Source: Mytilus trossulus (taxonomy: Eukaryota > Mollusca > Bivalvia > Mytilida > Mytilidae). Taken from it: 64,000 nucleotides of DNA. The stretch spans positions 21,243,578-21,307,577 of the forward strand of contig NC_086378.1 of assembly GCF_036588685.1 (NCBI RefSeq). Reading direction: 5' to 3'. Shown piece after piece: positions 9,301-20,262 of this stretch. Within the stretch, counting starts at the first letter, position 1, and each line of letters begins with the position of its first letter. The notes below the pieces were generated by a model. That model worked only from the letters and a program-made list of their open reading frames with translations. It was not told where the DNA came from and ran no database searches. Both the position numbers and the translations under genes were made by a program.

Positions 9301-11259
9301 ATGCATGCCGTTATTGTAAGAAAAAACATCACACTAGCTTATGTAATGAGTCAATGGTCGATAAAAGAAGTTCGCAAGTTCAAAGTAAAGATCCCATGCA
9401 TCAAAACACTTTTCGTCACGAAAACGGAAAACACGAAAACTCATCACATTCTACCAAATCATCACAATCAGTAAATGTTAGCATTGTTAATGATAAAGAG
9501 GGAAAATCTGAAGAAGACACAAAAGTTCTACATACATCTCATAAAACACATTCAATCGTATTATTGAAGACAGCAGTTGCTCCCGTTTGGTCCGACAGTA
9601 CAGGTATAGACGCAAACATATTTTTTGATGAAGGTGCACAACGTTCGTTCTTAACAAAAGCTCTTGCTTTAAAATTAAAACTTGAAATCTACAGAACAGA
9701 AACAATACAGTTGGCCTGTTTCGGAGACACAGGTAATAGCATTCGACACTTAGGTAAGTGTACTTTATTGGTAGAAACACAGACGAGACAGAAAATACCT
9801 ATCGAGGTTCTTGTTGTACCGAAAATAGCCGTTCCGTTACAGAATCATGTCCGAAAACTAGACTTGAAAAACAACTACATTTATTTACAAGGCTTGAATT
9901 TAGCGCATCCAATTACCGACGAAAGTATGTTTGAAATTACAGTATTGATTGGAGCAGATTATTATTGGCAGTTTATTGAAGACAAAATCATCCGCGGAGA
10001 TGGCCCTACTGCTGTTAAATCGAAGCTAGGTTATCTTTTATCCGGTCCGTTAAAGGAGTCGGCTACACACTCACTGTCAGTATTAAACATGCTTATTTCG
10101 CATAAGACCGAGGAGTTCGACATCGCATCATTCTGGAACTTAGAATCAATGGGAATAAACTCTAAAGAATTAGACCAAGAGAATGAAGATTACTTAAAAA
10201 CGTATCAGAACACTTGCATTGAATTTCAAGGCGGACAATATATCGCAAAATTACCATGGAAACGAGAACATGATCAACTTCCGACAAATTTTAGTATTGC
10301 AAAACGAAGAACTGAATCTGTAATCAGAAGGCTAGACAGGGAACCAGGTATGTTGAAAACGTATGACGATATTATAAAGAACCAAGAGCTTAAAGGTTTC
10401 ATTGAAAAAATCGAGGATGAAGAATGTGACGACAAGACAGTGCATTATATACCGCACCACCCAGTTAGGAAAGATTCGTTGACCACACCAATTCGCATTG
10501 TTTACGATTGTAGTTGTAGACAATCTGATCAGTACCCGAGCTTGAACGACTGTCTAATGAATACACCACCCGTTCTTAATGACTTGACAAAACTATTATT
10601 GCGTTTCCGATTAAACGCCATCGCAATTTCAACGGATATCGAAAAGGCATTCTTACACGTAGGTTTACACGAACATGACAGAGATGCGACAAGATTTTTG
10701 TGGATGTCTGATGCAGAAAACATAAACAGTAAATTGGTGACATATCGTTTTAAGTCTGTTCTTTTTGGCGCTACATGCTCCCCTTTTATTCTGAGCGCAA
10801 CACGACTCAAACATGTGCAGACTCAAGAAAAGAATAGTGACACAGCTAAAATGATTGAACAAGACATTTATGTTGATAATATTATATCGAGCGTAAGTAA
10901 CGAGAACAAAGCCGTACAGTATTACAAAGAAGCTAGGGAATTAATGACAAAATGGATTTTATCTCCGATCGTGGACATCAAACAGTCAGCTTTTACGGAC
11001 AATAGCATGCGCTGATAAAATACTTGACAAGGACACCAAACCGAAAGTACTAGGAATGCGTTGGGATTTACAAAAAGACGAACTTTATTTCGCACAACCT
11101 GAAATTCACTTAACAGCGGAAACAGATATCACTAAACGAGAGATATTGTCATTTATGGAAACTAATTCACCACTTTCTGAGACATTCATTTGTATTTCAC
11201 CATCAGACATGGAGCTATATTTGTATCTAAAGGAGAACTCTCAAATTATAGAAATTTGA
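9301..11259 (+). pseudogene. BEL/Pao protease and reverse transcriptase
   Basis: After a second zinc knuckle (CRYCKKKHHTSLC) comes the retropepsin with FDEGAQRSFL. The usual D-S/T-G is D-E-G here, a variant I recall in some invertebrate BEL proteins. The RT has PIRIVYDCS, STDIEKAFLHV, FLWMSD, VLFGATCSPF and catalytic YVDN in place of YVDD. A stop closes the frame at 11015, and homology resumes for about 45 codons (PKVLGMRWDL, ITKREILSF). It then ends without RNase H or integrase. The last part of the reading frame to 11259 is unrelated. Confidence 0.85.
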
Positions 11260-12740
11260 CATAAACTGAAACTATCTTATATTCAATTAAAAGACTGCTT
11301 TTCTTAGATATGTGATTTTTCATGGTCAAATTTGTTCATTGTTAACGGACATTTTGAGATTTTTAATTGTTAAAAAATGATTTTTTTTTTAAAGAAATCA
11401 ACTTTCAAAATTTAGCACTTCATGAACATGTACAGAAGCTGGATTATTGCACATCTATGTACTACTTAAAATTGTACTTCGATCTGTTGCGTCCTTAAAA
11501 TGTTTAAACCGTCTTAAGATTTAATGTACGGAAATGTTTTGGTAAATTAAATTCAAATCCGAATTGAATGTTTATGACACACAAAAAGACAAACCAGAAT
11601 CTCTTGATGACCAAACGTATGTTCACGTTGAGGCGATTTAGAGCTTCTCAGAAGGAGTGAGATTCTACCATTGTTGAAAGCCTTGTGGAGACCTCTAGAT
11701 TTTGAAATTCCCTCCGCTTTTCTCATGGATGGAGTGTGGTCTCTTTGTAAATTATCCCATATCTTTCAAGTTTCCTATTTACCGACGTTTCCATGTAAAA
11801 ATTTCCTTTGGATCATATCTGTTATACTAAATGTACAAAACAGGCTCAAGAAAAATAGAAAATTCTTTTTCAAAACCGAACTAGAAATCGATTTTTTTTC
11901 TAATAGAGCATCTTACATTATCGTCAATGAGTTCAAGCATGTGAACAATTATATAATCATACACAAGAAAGAAACCCTAAGTAGGCTTTTAGCAATCATT
12001 TTTACCTATTTAATATTGAGTAAATATTAACATGTACATGTATTTGATAAAGTAAAGATATAACAAAGAATCTGCCCGGTATCCGACGTAATAGTACACT
12101 TTTTACTGCAAGCGTAGTCGGTGCGTTCAATACGAGGACACTTGTACCTAACTACGCGTGAAGTATGAGTACAGAGTCGTCTCATACACGACAGTTTCTA
12201 TGTGATCCTAGTATATTATCCGACAGTTGAGAATAGAATCTGAGAAAACATTTCAAAGTTATAATAATTGATTGAATTCAAATCCATCGGACATACGGTA
12301 CATATTGTAGTCCGAAAAAATAAAGGATTTCATTCCTATCAAACACCTTTTTAATTGTTTACCATATTTCTTTTTTTGGGTAAAATTGTAAAGGAAATAA
12401 TAGTATCAAGACGTCCTTTCATAAATCTTTTGTTCTGTTCTGACTTTGAAGAAATGACTACTTTTCGCCCAATCGAAATGGTGCATGGACATATTTTGTT
12501 TCATATTATTAGAATTATTTTCAATATTATCGGTATTGAACTTGATTATCGACACTTGAAAGCTTGTCAGCATTGTCAATCTTTTTAACGTTAAAATACC
12601 AATAGTTCGGTCACTATACTCAATTAAGTTTGTCGATAACGTAGCTAATTTTGACGGTGAAGAAACATCAATTCGGTCACTTCTCTGATACGGGCTGTAC
12701 TGTTTCTGCATCGGCCAAATCGGCCCTATGGCAGAAAGAA
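11260..12740. other. Non-coding stretch
   Basis: This AT-rich stretch has no convincing gene. The small open frames at 11671-12030, 12355-12588 and 12406-12762 (minus) have no recognisable motifs. Confidence 0.5.
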
Positions 12741-12875
12741 GGTTAATAGATGACGTCGCCATTTACACGTCATTAAACCCAAATGAAACTTACTAACCCC
12801 ATACGGTTTCATAGGGGGTCACCATGTGACGGCGTTTAACCAATCACAACGTGATAATTCATCTGTGGTCTGATA
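12741..12875. repeat. MITE-like fragment
   Basis: The blocks CCCCATACGG and CATAGGGGGT resemble the imperfect palindrome at 26830-27015 (CCCCCTACGGATCC, CATAGGGGGT). It ends at the (TA)n tract 12876-12899. Confidence 0.4.
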
Positions 12876-12899
12876 AATATATATATATATATATATATA

Positions 12900-14815
12900 C
12901 AACTCGTCTAAACATCAACCCAACAATGTTAGATCTGTAAATTTGCTTTCGCAAATTTTTGGTTCTTCCCTCGCCGGGATTCGAACCCATGCTACTGTGA
13001 TATCGTGACACCAAATCGCCTGCACTGCAGCCGTCCCGCTAGACCACACGACCACCTGGGCTCTCAAAATAAGAGCTTTCGGTGACCATATGTTACCTTT
13101 CCACGTCAGTTTTAATCTAGCGGCGTACTACAGTACATGATATATAAGGCATGAAGATGTTATTGTTACAGATCAGCTAAATTATCTATAGTAAAGGATC
13201 CTACAAATTAATGTAAGATACAGTCACAGAAAATAATTATATTCATAAGTACGTCTGAGTCAGTGACAACCCTACAACAGATGTATCCATCGGATCGCCA
13301 TCAATGATGGTGATACATGGCTGTGTACATAATGTATATACAACTCGTCTAAACATCAACCCAACAATGTTAGATCTGTAAATTTGCTTTCGCAAATTTT
13401 TGGTTCTTCCCTCGCCGGGATTCGAACCCATGCTACTGTGATATCGTGACACCAAATCGCCTGCACTGCAGCCGTCCCGCTAGACCACACGACCACCTGG
13501 GCTCTCAAAATAAGAGCTTTCGGTGACCATATGTTACCTTTCCACGTCAGTTTTAATCTAGCGGCGTACTACAGTACATGATATATAAGGCATGAAGATG
13601 TTATTGTTACAGATCAGCTAAATTATCTATAGTAAAGGATCCTACAAATTAATGTAAGATACAGTCACAGAAAATAATTATATTCATAAGTACGTCTGAG
13701 TCAGTGACAACCCTACAACAGATGTATCCATCGGATCGCCATCAATGATGGTGATACATGGCTGTGTACATAATGTATATACAACTCGTCTAAACATCAA
13801 CCCAACAATGTTAGATCTGTAAATTTGCTTTCGCAAATTTTTGGTTCTTCCCTCGCCGGGATTCGAACCCATGCTACTGTGATATCGTGACACCAAATCG
13901 CCTGCACTGCAGCCGTCCCGCTAGACCACACGACCACCTGGGCTCTCAAAATAAGAGCTTTCGGTGACCATATGTTACCTTTCCACGTCAGTTTTAATCT
14001 AGCGGCGTACTACAGTACATGATATATAAGGCATGAAGATGTTATTGTTACAGATCAGCTAAATTATCTATAGTAAAGGATCCTACAAATTAATGTAAGA
14101 TACAGTCACAGAAAATAATTATATTCATAAGTACGTCTGAGTCAGTGACAACCCTACAACAGATGTATCCATCGGATCGCCATCAATGATGGTGATACAT
14201 GGCTGTGTACATAATGTATATACAACTCGTCTAAACATCAACCCAACAATGTTAGATCTGTAAATTTGCTTTCGCAAATTTTTGGTTCTTCCCTCGCCGG
14301 GATTCGAACCCATGCTACTGTGATATCGTGACACCAAATCGCCTGCACTGCAGCCGTCCCGCTAGACCACACGACCACCTGGGCTCTCAAAATAAGAGCT
14401 TTCGGTGACCATATGTTACCTTTCCACGTCAGTTTTAATCTAGCGGCGTACTACAGTACATGATATATAAGGCATGAAGATGTTATTGTTACAGATCAGC
14501 TAAATTATCTATAGTAAAGGATCCTACAAATTAATGTAAGATACAGTCACAGAAAATAATTATATTCATAAGTACGTCTGAGTCAGTGACAACCCTACAA
14601 CAGATGTATCCATCGGATCGCCATCAATGATGGTGATACATGGCTGTGTACATAATGTATATACAACTCGTCTAAACATCAACCCAACAATGTTAGATCT
14701 GTAAATTTGCTTTCGCAAATTTTTGGTTCTTCCCTCGCCGGGATTCGAACCCATGCTACTAGGATATCGTGACACCAAATCGCCTGCACTGCAGCCGTCC
14801 CGCTAGACCACACGA
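12900..14815 (-). repeat. R441 tandem array, 4.3 units, minus orientation
   Basis: Units start 441 bp apart (13243, 13684, 14125, 14566). Private variants shared by its units include AAAATAAGAGC in the spacer, GGTGACC in place of GGTGGCC, and CAACCCTAC. The array begins at (TA)n 12876-12899 and stops at CCATATATATACTG. Confidence 0.95.
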
Positions 14816-14824
14816 CCACACCAT

Positions 14825-15039
14825 ATATATACTGTAGTACGCCGCTAGATTAAAACTGACGTGGAAAGGTAACACATGCCCACCGAAAGCTCTTGTTTTA
14901 GAGCCCAGGTGGTCGTGTGGTCTAGCGGGACGGCTGCAGTGCAGGCGATTTGGTGTCACGATATCACAGTAGCATAGGTTCGAATCCCGGCGAGGGAAGA
15001 ACCAAAAATTTGCGAAAGCAAATTTACAGATCTAACATT
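14825..15039 (+). repeat. Partial R441 unit, plus orientation
   Basis: This is half a unit, from CTGTAGTACGCC to ATCTAACATT, inverted relative to the array on its left. PLE-B starts at the very next base. Confidence 0.9.
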
Positions 15040-16590
15040 CATAAGGCCAATAACCCAGGAAGACCTATAGTTTCAGCGAACGGTCATCCAACGGAAAAAA
15101 TATCGGAATTTGTTGACTTCCATCTTCGTCAACATGTTGAAGACTTACCATCTCACATCAAAGATACAACCGATTATCTTAGAAAAATGCAGGCCTTAAA
15201 CCCACTCCCCTCCGACACGACTCTTGTTTCCATGGATGTTACCTCCCTCTACACTAATATTCCACATGCAGATGGCATCGATGCATGCAAAGAAGTTTGG
15301 AATTCCAGACCAGTGAAATATCCACCTACTGAATGCCTGGTCAAAATGCTCACGCTGGTACTTAAGAAAAACAACTTCACTTTTGATGGAGATCATTATT
15401 TGCAAGTAAATGGAACTGCCATGGGCACCAAAATGGCTCCGTCATATGCCAACATATTTATGGGCAAATTAGAGAAACAACTCCTTGAAACTTCCATCGA
15501 AAAACCGCTTTCCTGGTTTAGATTTATAGATGATGTGGATATGAAATGGAATAAAAGCGACGAGGATTTAGACACTTTTATCACTCATGCCAACAACATA
15601 CATCCAAGTATCAAATTTACTCATGAGAAGTCTAAATCCAAAATCGCCTTCCTCGATACTTCAAGTTCGCTCACAGAGGGCATCATATCTATAGATTTAT
15701 ATTCTAAGCCTACTGACACTCATCAATATTTGTCCCCTAAAAGTTGCCATCCTGCTCATCTTACCAAGAGCATTCCATACAGTCAGGCACTTAGAGTCAA
15801 GCGAATATGCTCCAACACAGAAACAACTAAAAGACAACTGCGTAAACTTGAAACTCGCTTGAAGAAAAGGGGCTACAAACACAGAAATATCAAAAAAAGC
15901 TTTCAGAAAGCGGAGTCAATTCCGAGGAGTGAACTATTGGAATACAAAGTTAAAAAGAAAAGCAAAAGGACTCCATGTGTTCTAACTTATCACCCATCTC
16001 TCAAAAACAGCTTTGGTGTCATTCGTGAGCATTGGAAATCAGTTGAAAAGAATTCCAAACTGTCCAAGATTTTCCCTGAGCCTCCAATGATAGCTTTTAG
16101 GCAACCTAGTAGTCTACGGAACCTACTAGTGCGGGCTGAAGTGTCTGATAATAGAAGTACTCCTGGAGAATGTCGTTCGTGTGGAGAAAAACGCTGCAAA
16201 TGCTGTTTACAGATGCAGCATTCGTCAACATTTCACAGTAAGGCAACCGAAAATAACTATAAGATATTTTGCAATGTTACCTGCAAAAGTATGAATGTTA
16301 TTTACATACTAGAATGTTCGGTTTGTGGCCTCCAATATGTTGGTGAATCAAAACAGCCTTTCCACAAACGCCTCAATGGCCATAGGAGTGATATATCTAA
16401 GAAGCCACTTCTTCCAGCCTCTCAGCACTTCAGACAGTCAGATCACAAACTTGATGACTTTAACCGCATGAAAATTCTAGTGATTGAACAGAACATTCAC
16501 TGGAGTGATGCACAGCGACAGGTTCGGGAAAGCTTTTGGATAAAGGAACTTAATGTACATCACCCAAACGGCATCAATAAGAAATACTAA
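15040..16590 (+). CDS. PLE-B RT/GIY-YIG protein, N-terminally truncated
   Basis: The frame opens at 14950 inside the R441 unit, so its first 30 codons are repeat-derived; element sequence starts at [14 protein letters not shown] motifs (numbered from 14950) are [12 protein letters not shown] at about 94-105, [16 protein letters not shown] at 155-170, catalytic FIDD at 192-195 and IAFLDT at 232-237. A Cys cluster [12 protein letters not shown] at 408-419 is the zinc linker. The GIY-YIG domain starts [17 protein letters not shown] at 451 and includes [12 protein letters not shown]. There is no stop within the 517 element-derived codons, so it decayed little after truncation. Fusion to R441 gives a chance upstream ATG, but translation is unproven. 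Confidence 0.88.
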   Translation, partial: HKANNPGRPIVSANGHPTEKISEFVDFHLRQHVEDLPSHIKDTTDYLRKMQALNPLPSDTTLVSMDVTSLYTNIPHADGIDACKEVWNSRPVKYPPTECLVKMLTLVLKKNNFTFDGDHYLQVNGTAMGTKMAPSYANIFMGKLEKQLLETSIEKPLSWFRFIDDVDMKWNKSDEDLDTFITHANNIHPSIKFTHEKSKSKIAFLDTSSSLTEGIISIDLYSKPTDTHQYLSPKSCHPAHLTKSIPYSQALRVKRICSNTETTKRQLRKLETRLKKRGYKHRNIKKSFQKAESIPRSELLEYKVKKKSKRTPCVLTYHPSLKNSFGVIREHWKSVEKNSKLSKIFPEPPMIAFRQPSSLRNLLVRAEVSDNRSTPGECRSCGEKRCKCCLQMQHSSTFHSKATENNYKIFCNVTCKSMNVIYILECSVCGLQYVGESKQPFHKRLNGHRSDISKKPLLPASQHFRQSDHKLDDFNRMKILVIEQNIHWSDAQRQVRESFWIKELNVHHPNGINKKY

Positions 16591-16972
16591 CAGTTTTGTT
16601 TTCACTTATTTTTATTGTTAATATACACAGTCACGTATATTGATTTTTAGTGTTTTGTTTAAATTATGATATTCAGGATTAAAATCAATCGACCAAAACT
16701 TACCTGTATTATCACCTGATCTATTTTCACACCTTATACATTATGTATCAGTATTGTTAAAACTTGTGACACAAGAAGAAGGCCATTTGTTGAGCCGAAA
16801 TATTTGTCAACACGATTTTATAACAACATTTTCGTTTAATAACACCTTATATCAGTACCGTTGTGCAAATCTTTAGACTGATATAATTTTTTCCTTATCT
16901 GCATAGTATCGCCTATTCTAGACGATCCGGTACATAGTAAATTTGCTGGTTGGTCCTTTTTTATAGACTTTT
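15040..16972 (+). mobile_element. Penelope-like retroelement PLE-B, 5' truncated
   Basis: The element encodes reverse transcriptase, a zinc-binding linker and GIY-YIG endonuclease in one open frame. A 380-bp AT-rich 3' UTR follows and ends at (TA)n 16970-16994. Its first conserved block is GRPIVSANG, so the N-terminal part is missing. It joins an R441 half unit without filler. The last 230 bp are repeated at 23185-23412. Confidence 0.92.
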
Positions 16973-16995
16973 ATATATATATATATATATATATA

Positions 16996-17631
16996 CACGA
17001 GTCTAAATTGAAAACTACGTTCAAACCTATGATTGCGTTGGAAAAAACCGCAATTTTTATACGTGTGCATGTCAAACAAATTTCGTTGTAGAAGGGTCTA
17101 AAAACAGCACAAACAACATTTTCCAAAAGACCAAAAAAAATGAAAAAGTATATTTAAACAAAACGCATTTGACTAACAGGTCGAACAACTGATGTTCTTT
17201 AACCCTGCTGACTGCCATTGACGATTGCCAAATAAAATTGATCACAAGATGCAACAAAATGGATCTTAATATAAATTTAAAACGTCACAGAAAAAAAAAA
17301 TGTTAACTTGTGGCTACGATGTTGTGCCACAAACATTCGGTGTCAATATTTCTTTAGTACACCAGATCTAGATTTCGACAATATATGTATCTTCAGTGAT
17401 GTTAGGGATCGAAACGGTATTTTGGAAGGCCATATAATTTACTCTCAATTTAAGATTGACTCTTGAATTTTAAGAGACAACATAGGATGAACGGATCATA
17501 TAAACCGGAAGGAAAATATGATACATGCCCAAACAAAAAATATAAACGAGTCTAAATTAAAAACTACGTTCAAACCTATGATTGCGTTGGATAAAAACCG
17601 CAATTTTTATACGTGTGCATGTCAAACAAAT
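16996..17631 (-). repeat. R552 repeat, one unit plus a partial unit, antisense to the ribozyme
   Basis: The unit runs from CGAGTCTAAATT at 16996 to its recurrence at 17547, a 551-bp period. The second copy is cut at 17631 by a LINE insertion. The ribozyme strand is minus. The first unit abuts the (TA)n tract that ends PLE-B. Confidence 0.88.
17359..17402 (-). ncRNA. Hammerhead ribozyme in R552, weakened copy
   Basis: The layout matches 19298-19341, with CTGAAGA core, GAAA and palindromic stem III ATCTAGAT. Position 10.1 is T instead of G, so the base pair next to the core becomes T-C. Activity is probably reduced or lost. Confidence 0.7.
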
Positions 17632-19111
17632 GCCTTTTATTCCAAAACTGGATAAATAGTAATTTTATCTTTATTAATGACATCATTGATGAAAATGGTA
17701 ATACAGAAGAAAATTTTATTTTACAAAAGCTTAAAATAAAAAGTAACTGGATGTCAGAATTTTACCAATTTAAGAAATCTATTCCAAGAGAATGGTTAAA
17801 GATTTTAAAACAGGAAAACTCAAAGAAAACTAAAGTAAAAACGCCCTATGCAATACATATTATTGATAATTGCAATAAAAAAGAAAAATTAGAAAATATA
17901 GATACCAGAAAAATTTATAATATATTAATTGAGAATGAAATTGAAATACCTGTTGGTTTTTATCAATGGAAGACAAAGCTTAACCTTGTATACATTAAGA
18001 GTCTTTCATGTAATATGTTAAAGTTTTAATGTTCATTATTTTTAAAAGATAATAAATACAAAGTGTTCCGTTGGAAATTGCTACACTTTATTTTACCTTG
18101 TAAAGTTTTATTGAAAAAGTGGAAGATATGCGATATTTCAAATTGTCATTATTGCAACACCACAGAGGATTATGATCACATGTTTCTAACATGTCACTTT
18201 CTTGATAATTTCTGGAGAAAAGTAAAAACACTCTAAGAAAAACTGAATATTAGTAATAATATTCTAACATTAAAAAATTTAGTTTGGGGTTATAAAATAA
18301 ATGATGAACAATACTATGAAATTAATCATTTGATTACAATTATAATGTTTTGTATATACAAGGCAAACTATATGTCTGAACAGAAAACAAAATCTTTAGA
18401 TGTATATACTGTATTTAAAACAGAATTCATGTACAGCTACAAAATGCAGGCAACTAGTAAACAAACTAAGAATAAATGTCTACTTGATGAAGTTGTCAAA
18501 TTGTTGTAATAATTTTTATGTTTGCAAATGTATAATCTAGCAAAAAATAAGAATAGAAAAAGATAAATAATTTAAAAAGTCTAGAATCGGAACTGATTTC
18601 GAGAAATAATTTCACCTTTCACCGATAAGCGTGGAGATAACGGTATTGCTCTCCACTTTTTTTTATCGTTAAAAAAAAAGGGAAAAAAAATAATTACATT
18701 CTATTTTTATCAGAATCGATACACATATATTGTAATATTTGTTTATACATACCTGTGAATTGCTTATATTAATCATAAATCATTATTAAAACTGGTATTT
18801 CCAACCAGGAAGAGATATCAATTCAATAATAGGAAACCGATAACGGCAAGTGTGAATTATTTCCGGAAACTTTTTCTTTCTAAACAAACTAGATATACAT
18901 ATTGATAAATTATAATTTCATATATACTTATTTATTTTACGGTTGAAAATGAATTATATACACTTTAGTCTAGATAAATTGTACTTTATCATTGTTACAC
19001 AGAGAAATAATATTAAATTGCAGGTACTCTTCTCTAGGAGGCTGGACTAGTGGAGTCAATTGTTAACAGCAAGCAATATATTGTTTAATAAAAAAAAAAA
19101 AAAAAAAAAAA
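17632..19111 (+). mobile_element. 5'-truncated LINE with poly(A) tail inside R552
   Basis: The element splits an R552 unit between CAAACAAAT (ending 17631) and TCGTTGTAG (starting 19112). It ends in 22 A residues (19090-19111), the mark of target-primed reverse transcription. About 870 bp of coding remnant is followed by a 580-bp 3' UTR. I see no clear target-site duplication. Confidence 0.85.
17640..18510 (+). pseudogene. LINE RT C-terminal region with zinc-binding motif
   Basis: Across frame breaks near 18028 and a stop near 18235, the sequence encodes the C-terminal tail of a LINE ORF2. The key motif is FRWKLLHFILPCKV, then CHYCNTTEDYDHMFLTC followed by FW, a CCHC arrangement typical of the RT C-terminal zinc-binding region. 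A helical tail ends at VVKLL and a stop near 18510. No RT palm remains. The clade cannot be fixed from this part alone. Confidence 0.75.
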
Positions 19112-19263
19112 TCGTTGTAGAAGGGTCTAAAAACAGCACAAACAACATTTTCCAAGTATATATATATATATATGTATATACAACTCGTCTAAACATCAAC
19201 CAAACAATGTTAGATCTGTAAATTTGCTTTCTCAAATTTTTTTATCTTCCCTCGCCGGGATTC
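19112..19263. repeat. Composite junction: R552 piece, (TA)n, R441 piece
   Basis: 19112-19156 continues the R552 unit cut by the LINE. A TA tract follows, and 19178-19263 is a reversed, slightly decayed R441 fragment ending at the B box region (CCGGGATTCG). Another short TA tract then leads into forward R552. Confidence 0.8.
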
Positions 19264-19297
19264 GTAATAATATATATAAATACCGTTTCGATCCCTA

Positions 19298-19341
19298 ACA
19301 TCACTGAAGAGACATATATTGTCGAAATCTAGATCTGGTGT
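19298..19341 (+). ncRNA. Hammerhead ribozyme, R552 unit 1
   Basis: Core CTGAAGA is at 19304-19310. Stem II is GACA (19311-19314) with TGTC (19320-19323) around TATAT, a full 4 bp with a G-C next to the core. GAAA is at 19324-19327. Stem III is the palindrome ATCTAGAT (19327-19334) and C17 is at 19335. Stem I pairs ACATCA (19298-19303) with TGGTGT (19336-19341), one G-U. All invariant core residues are present. Predicted cleavage is between 19335 and 19336. The self-complementary stem III has no loop, implying a dimeric fold. Confidence 0.87.
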
Positions 19342-19849
19342 ACTAAAGAAATATTGACACCGAATGTTTGTGGTGCAACATCGTGGCCACAAGTTAACAA
19401 ACATATTTTTCTGTGACGCATTAAATTTATATTAAGATCCAGTTTGTTACATCTTTTGATCAATTTTATTTGGCAGTCGCCAATGGCAGTCAGCAGGGTT
19501 AAAGAACATCAGTTGTTCGACCTGTTAGTCAAATGCGTTTTGTTTAAATATACTTTTTCACTTTGTTGGTCTTTTGGAAAATGTTGTTTGTGCTGTTTTT
19601 AGACCCTTCTACAACGAAATTTGTTTGACATGCACACGTATAAGAATTGCGGTTTTTATCCAACGCAATCATAGGTTTGAACGTAGTTTTCAATTTAGAC
19701 TCGTTTATATATATTTTTTGTTTGGGCATGTATCATATTTTCCCTCCGGTTTATATGATCCGTTCATCCTATATTGACTCTTAAATTCAAGAGTCAATCT
19801 TAAATTGAGAGTAAATTATATGGCCTTCCAAATACCGTTTCGATCCCTA

Positions 19850-19893
19850 ACATCACTGAAGAGACATATATTGTCGAAATCTAGATCTGGTGT
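19850..19893 (+). ncRNA. Hammerhead ribozyme, R552 unit 2
   Basis: The ribozyme block is identical to 19298-19341, with the predicted cleavage site between 19887 and 19888. The two sites are 552 nt apart, so double cleavage of a plus-strand transcript would free a unit-length RNA. Confidence 0.87.
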
Positions 19894-20262
19894 ACTAAAG
19901 AAATATTGACACCGAATGTTTGTGGTGCAACATCGTGGCCACAAGTTAACAAAAACATTTTTCTGTGACGTATTAAATTTATATTAAGATCCAGTTTGTT
20001 ACATCTTGTGATCAATTTTATTTGGCAGTCGCCAATGGCAGTCAGCAGGGTTAAAAACATCAGTTGGTCGACCTGTTAGTCAAATGCGTTTTGTTTAAAT
20101 ATACTTTTTCACTTTGTTGGTCTTTTGGAAAATGTTGTTTGTGCTGTTTTTAGACCCTTCTACAACGAAATTTGTTTGACATGCACAGGTATAAAAATTG
20201 CGGTTTTTATCCAACGCAATCATAGGTTTGAACGTAGTTTTCAATTAAGACTCATTTATATA

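Larger units (their letters stand above)
7723..11160 (+). mobile_element. Decayed BEL/Pao LTR retrotransposon, 3' truncated
   Basis: A putative 5' LTR, a primer-binding site, gag (DUF1759-type), zinc knuckles, retropepsin and reverse transcriptase follow in the BEL/Pao order. One frameshift in gag, a SINE-like insertion in the zinc-knuckle region and a break after the RT disable it. RNase H, integrase and a 3' LTR are missing; homology fades around 11150. Confidence 0.88.
19270..20262 (+). repeat. R552 tandem repeat, about 1.8 units, ribozyme strand plus
   Basis: Two head-to-tail units of 552 bp each have a hammerhead. Shared blocks are CGTTTCGATCCCTAAC, GAGTCAATCTTAAATTGAG (variable) and GTAGAAGG in reverse. 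The array ends in TATATATA before an R441 array. Open frames in it are short and not conserved between the two units, so I call no protein. Confidence 0.9.

Noticed and set aside
16758..16812. Hammerhead ribozyme in the PLE-B 3' UTR (AAGAAGA, GGCC/GCC, GAAA, GTC; also at 23192-23253)
   Set aside because: C3 and U4 are both A and stem I does not pair next to the core. At best a relic; GTTGA/TCAAC explains the region as a simple hairpin.
17391..17416. Hammerhead on the plus strand of reversed R552 (GTGATG ... ATCGAAACGG)
   Set aside because: C3 and A9 do not match; the true motif is on the opposite strand at 17359-17402.
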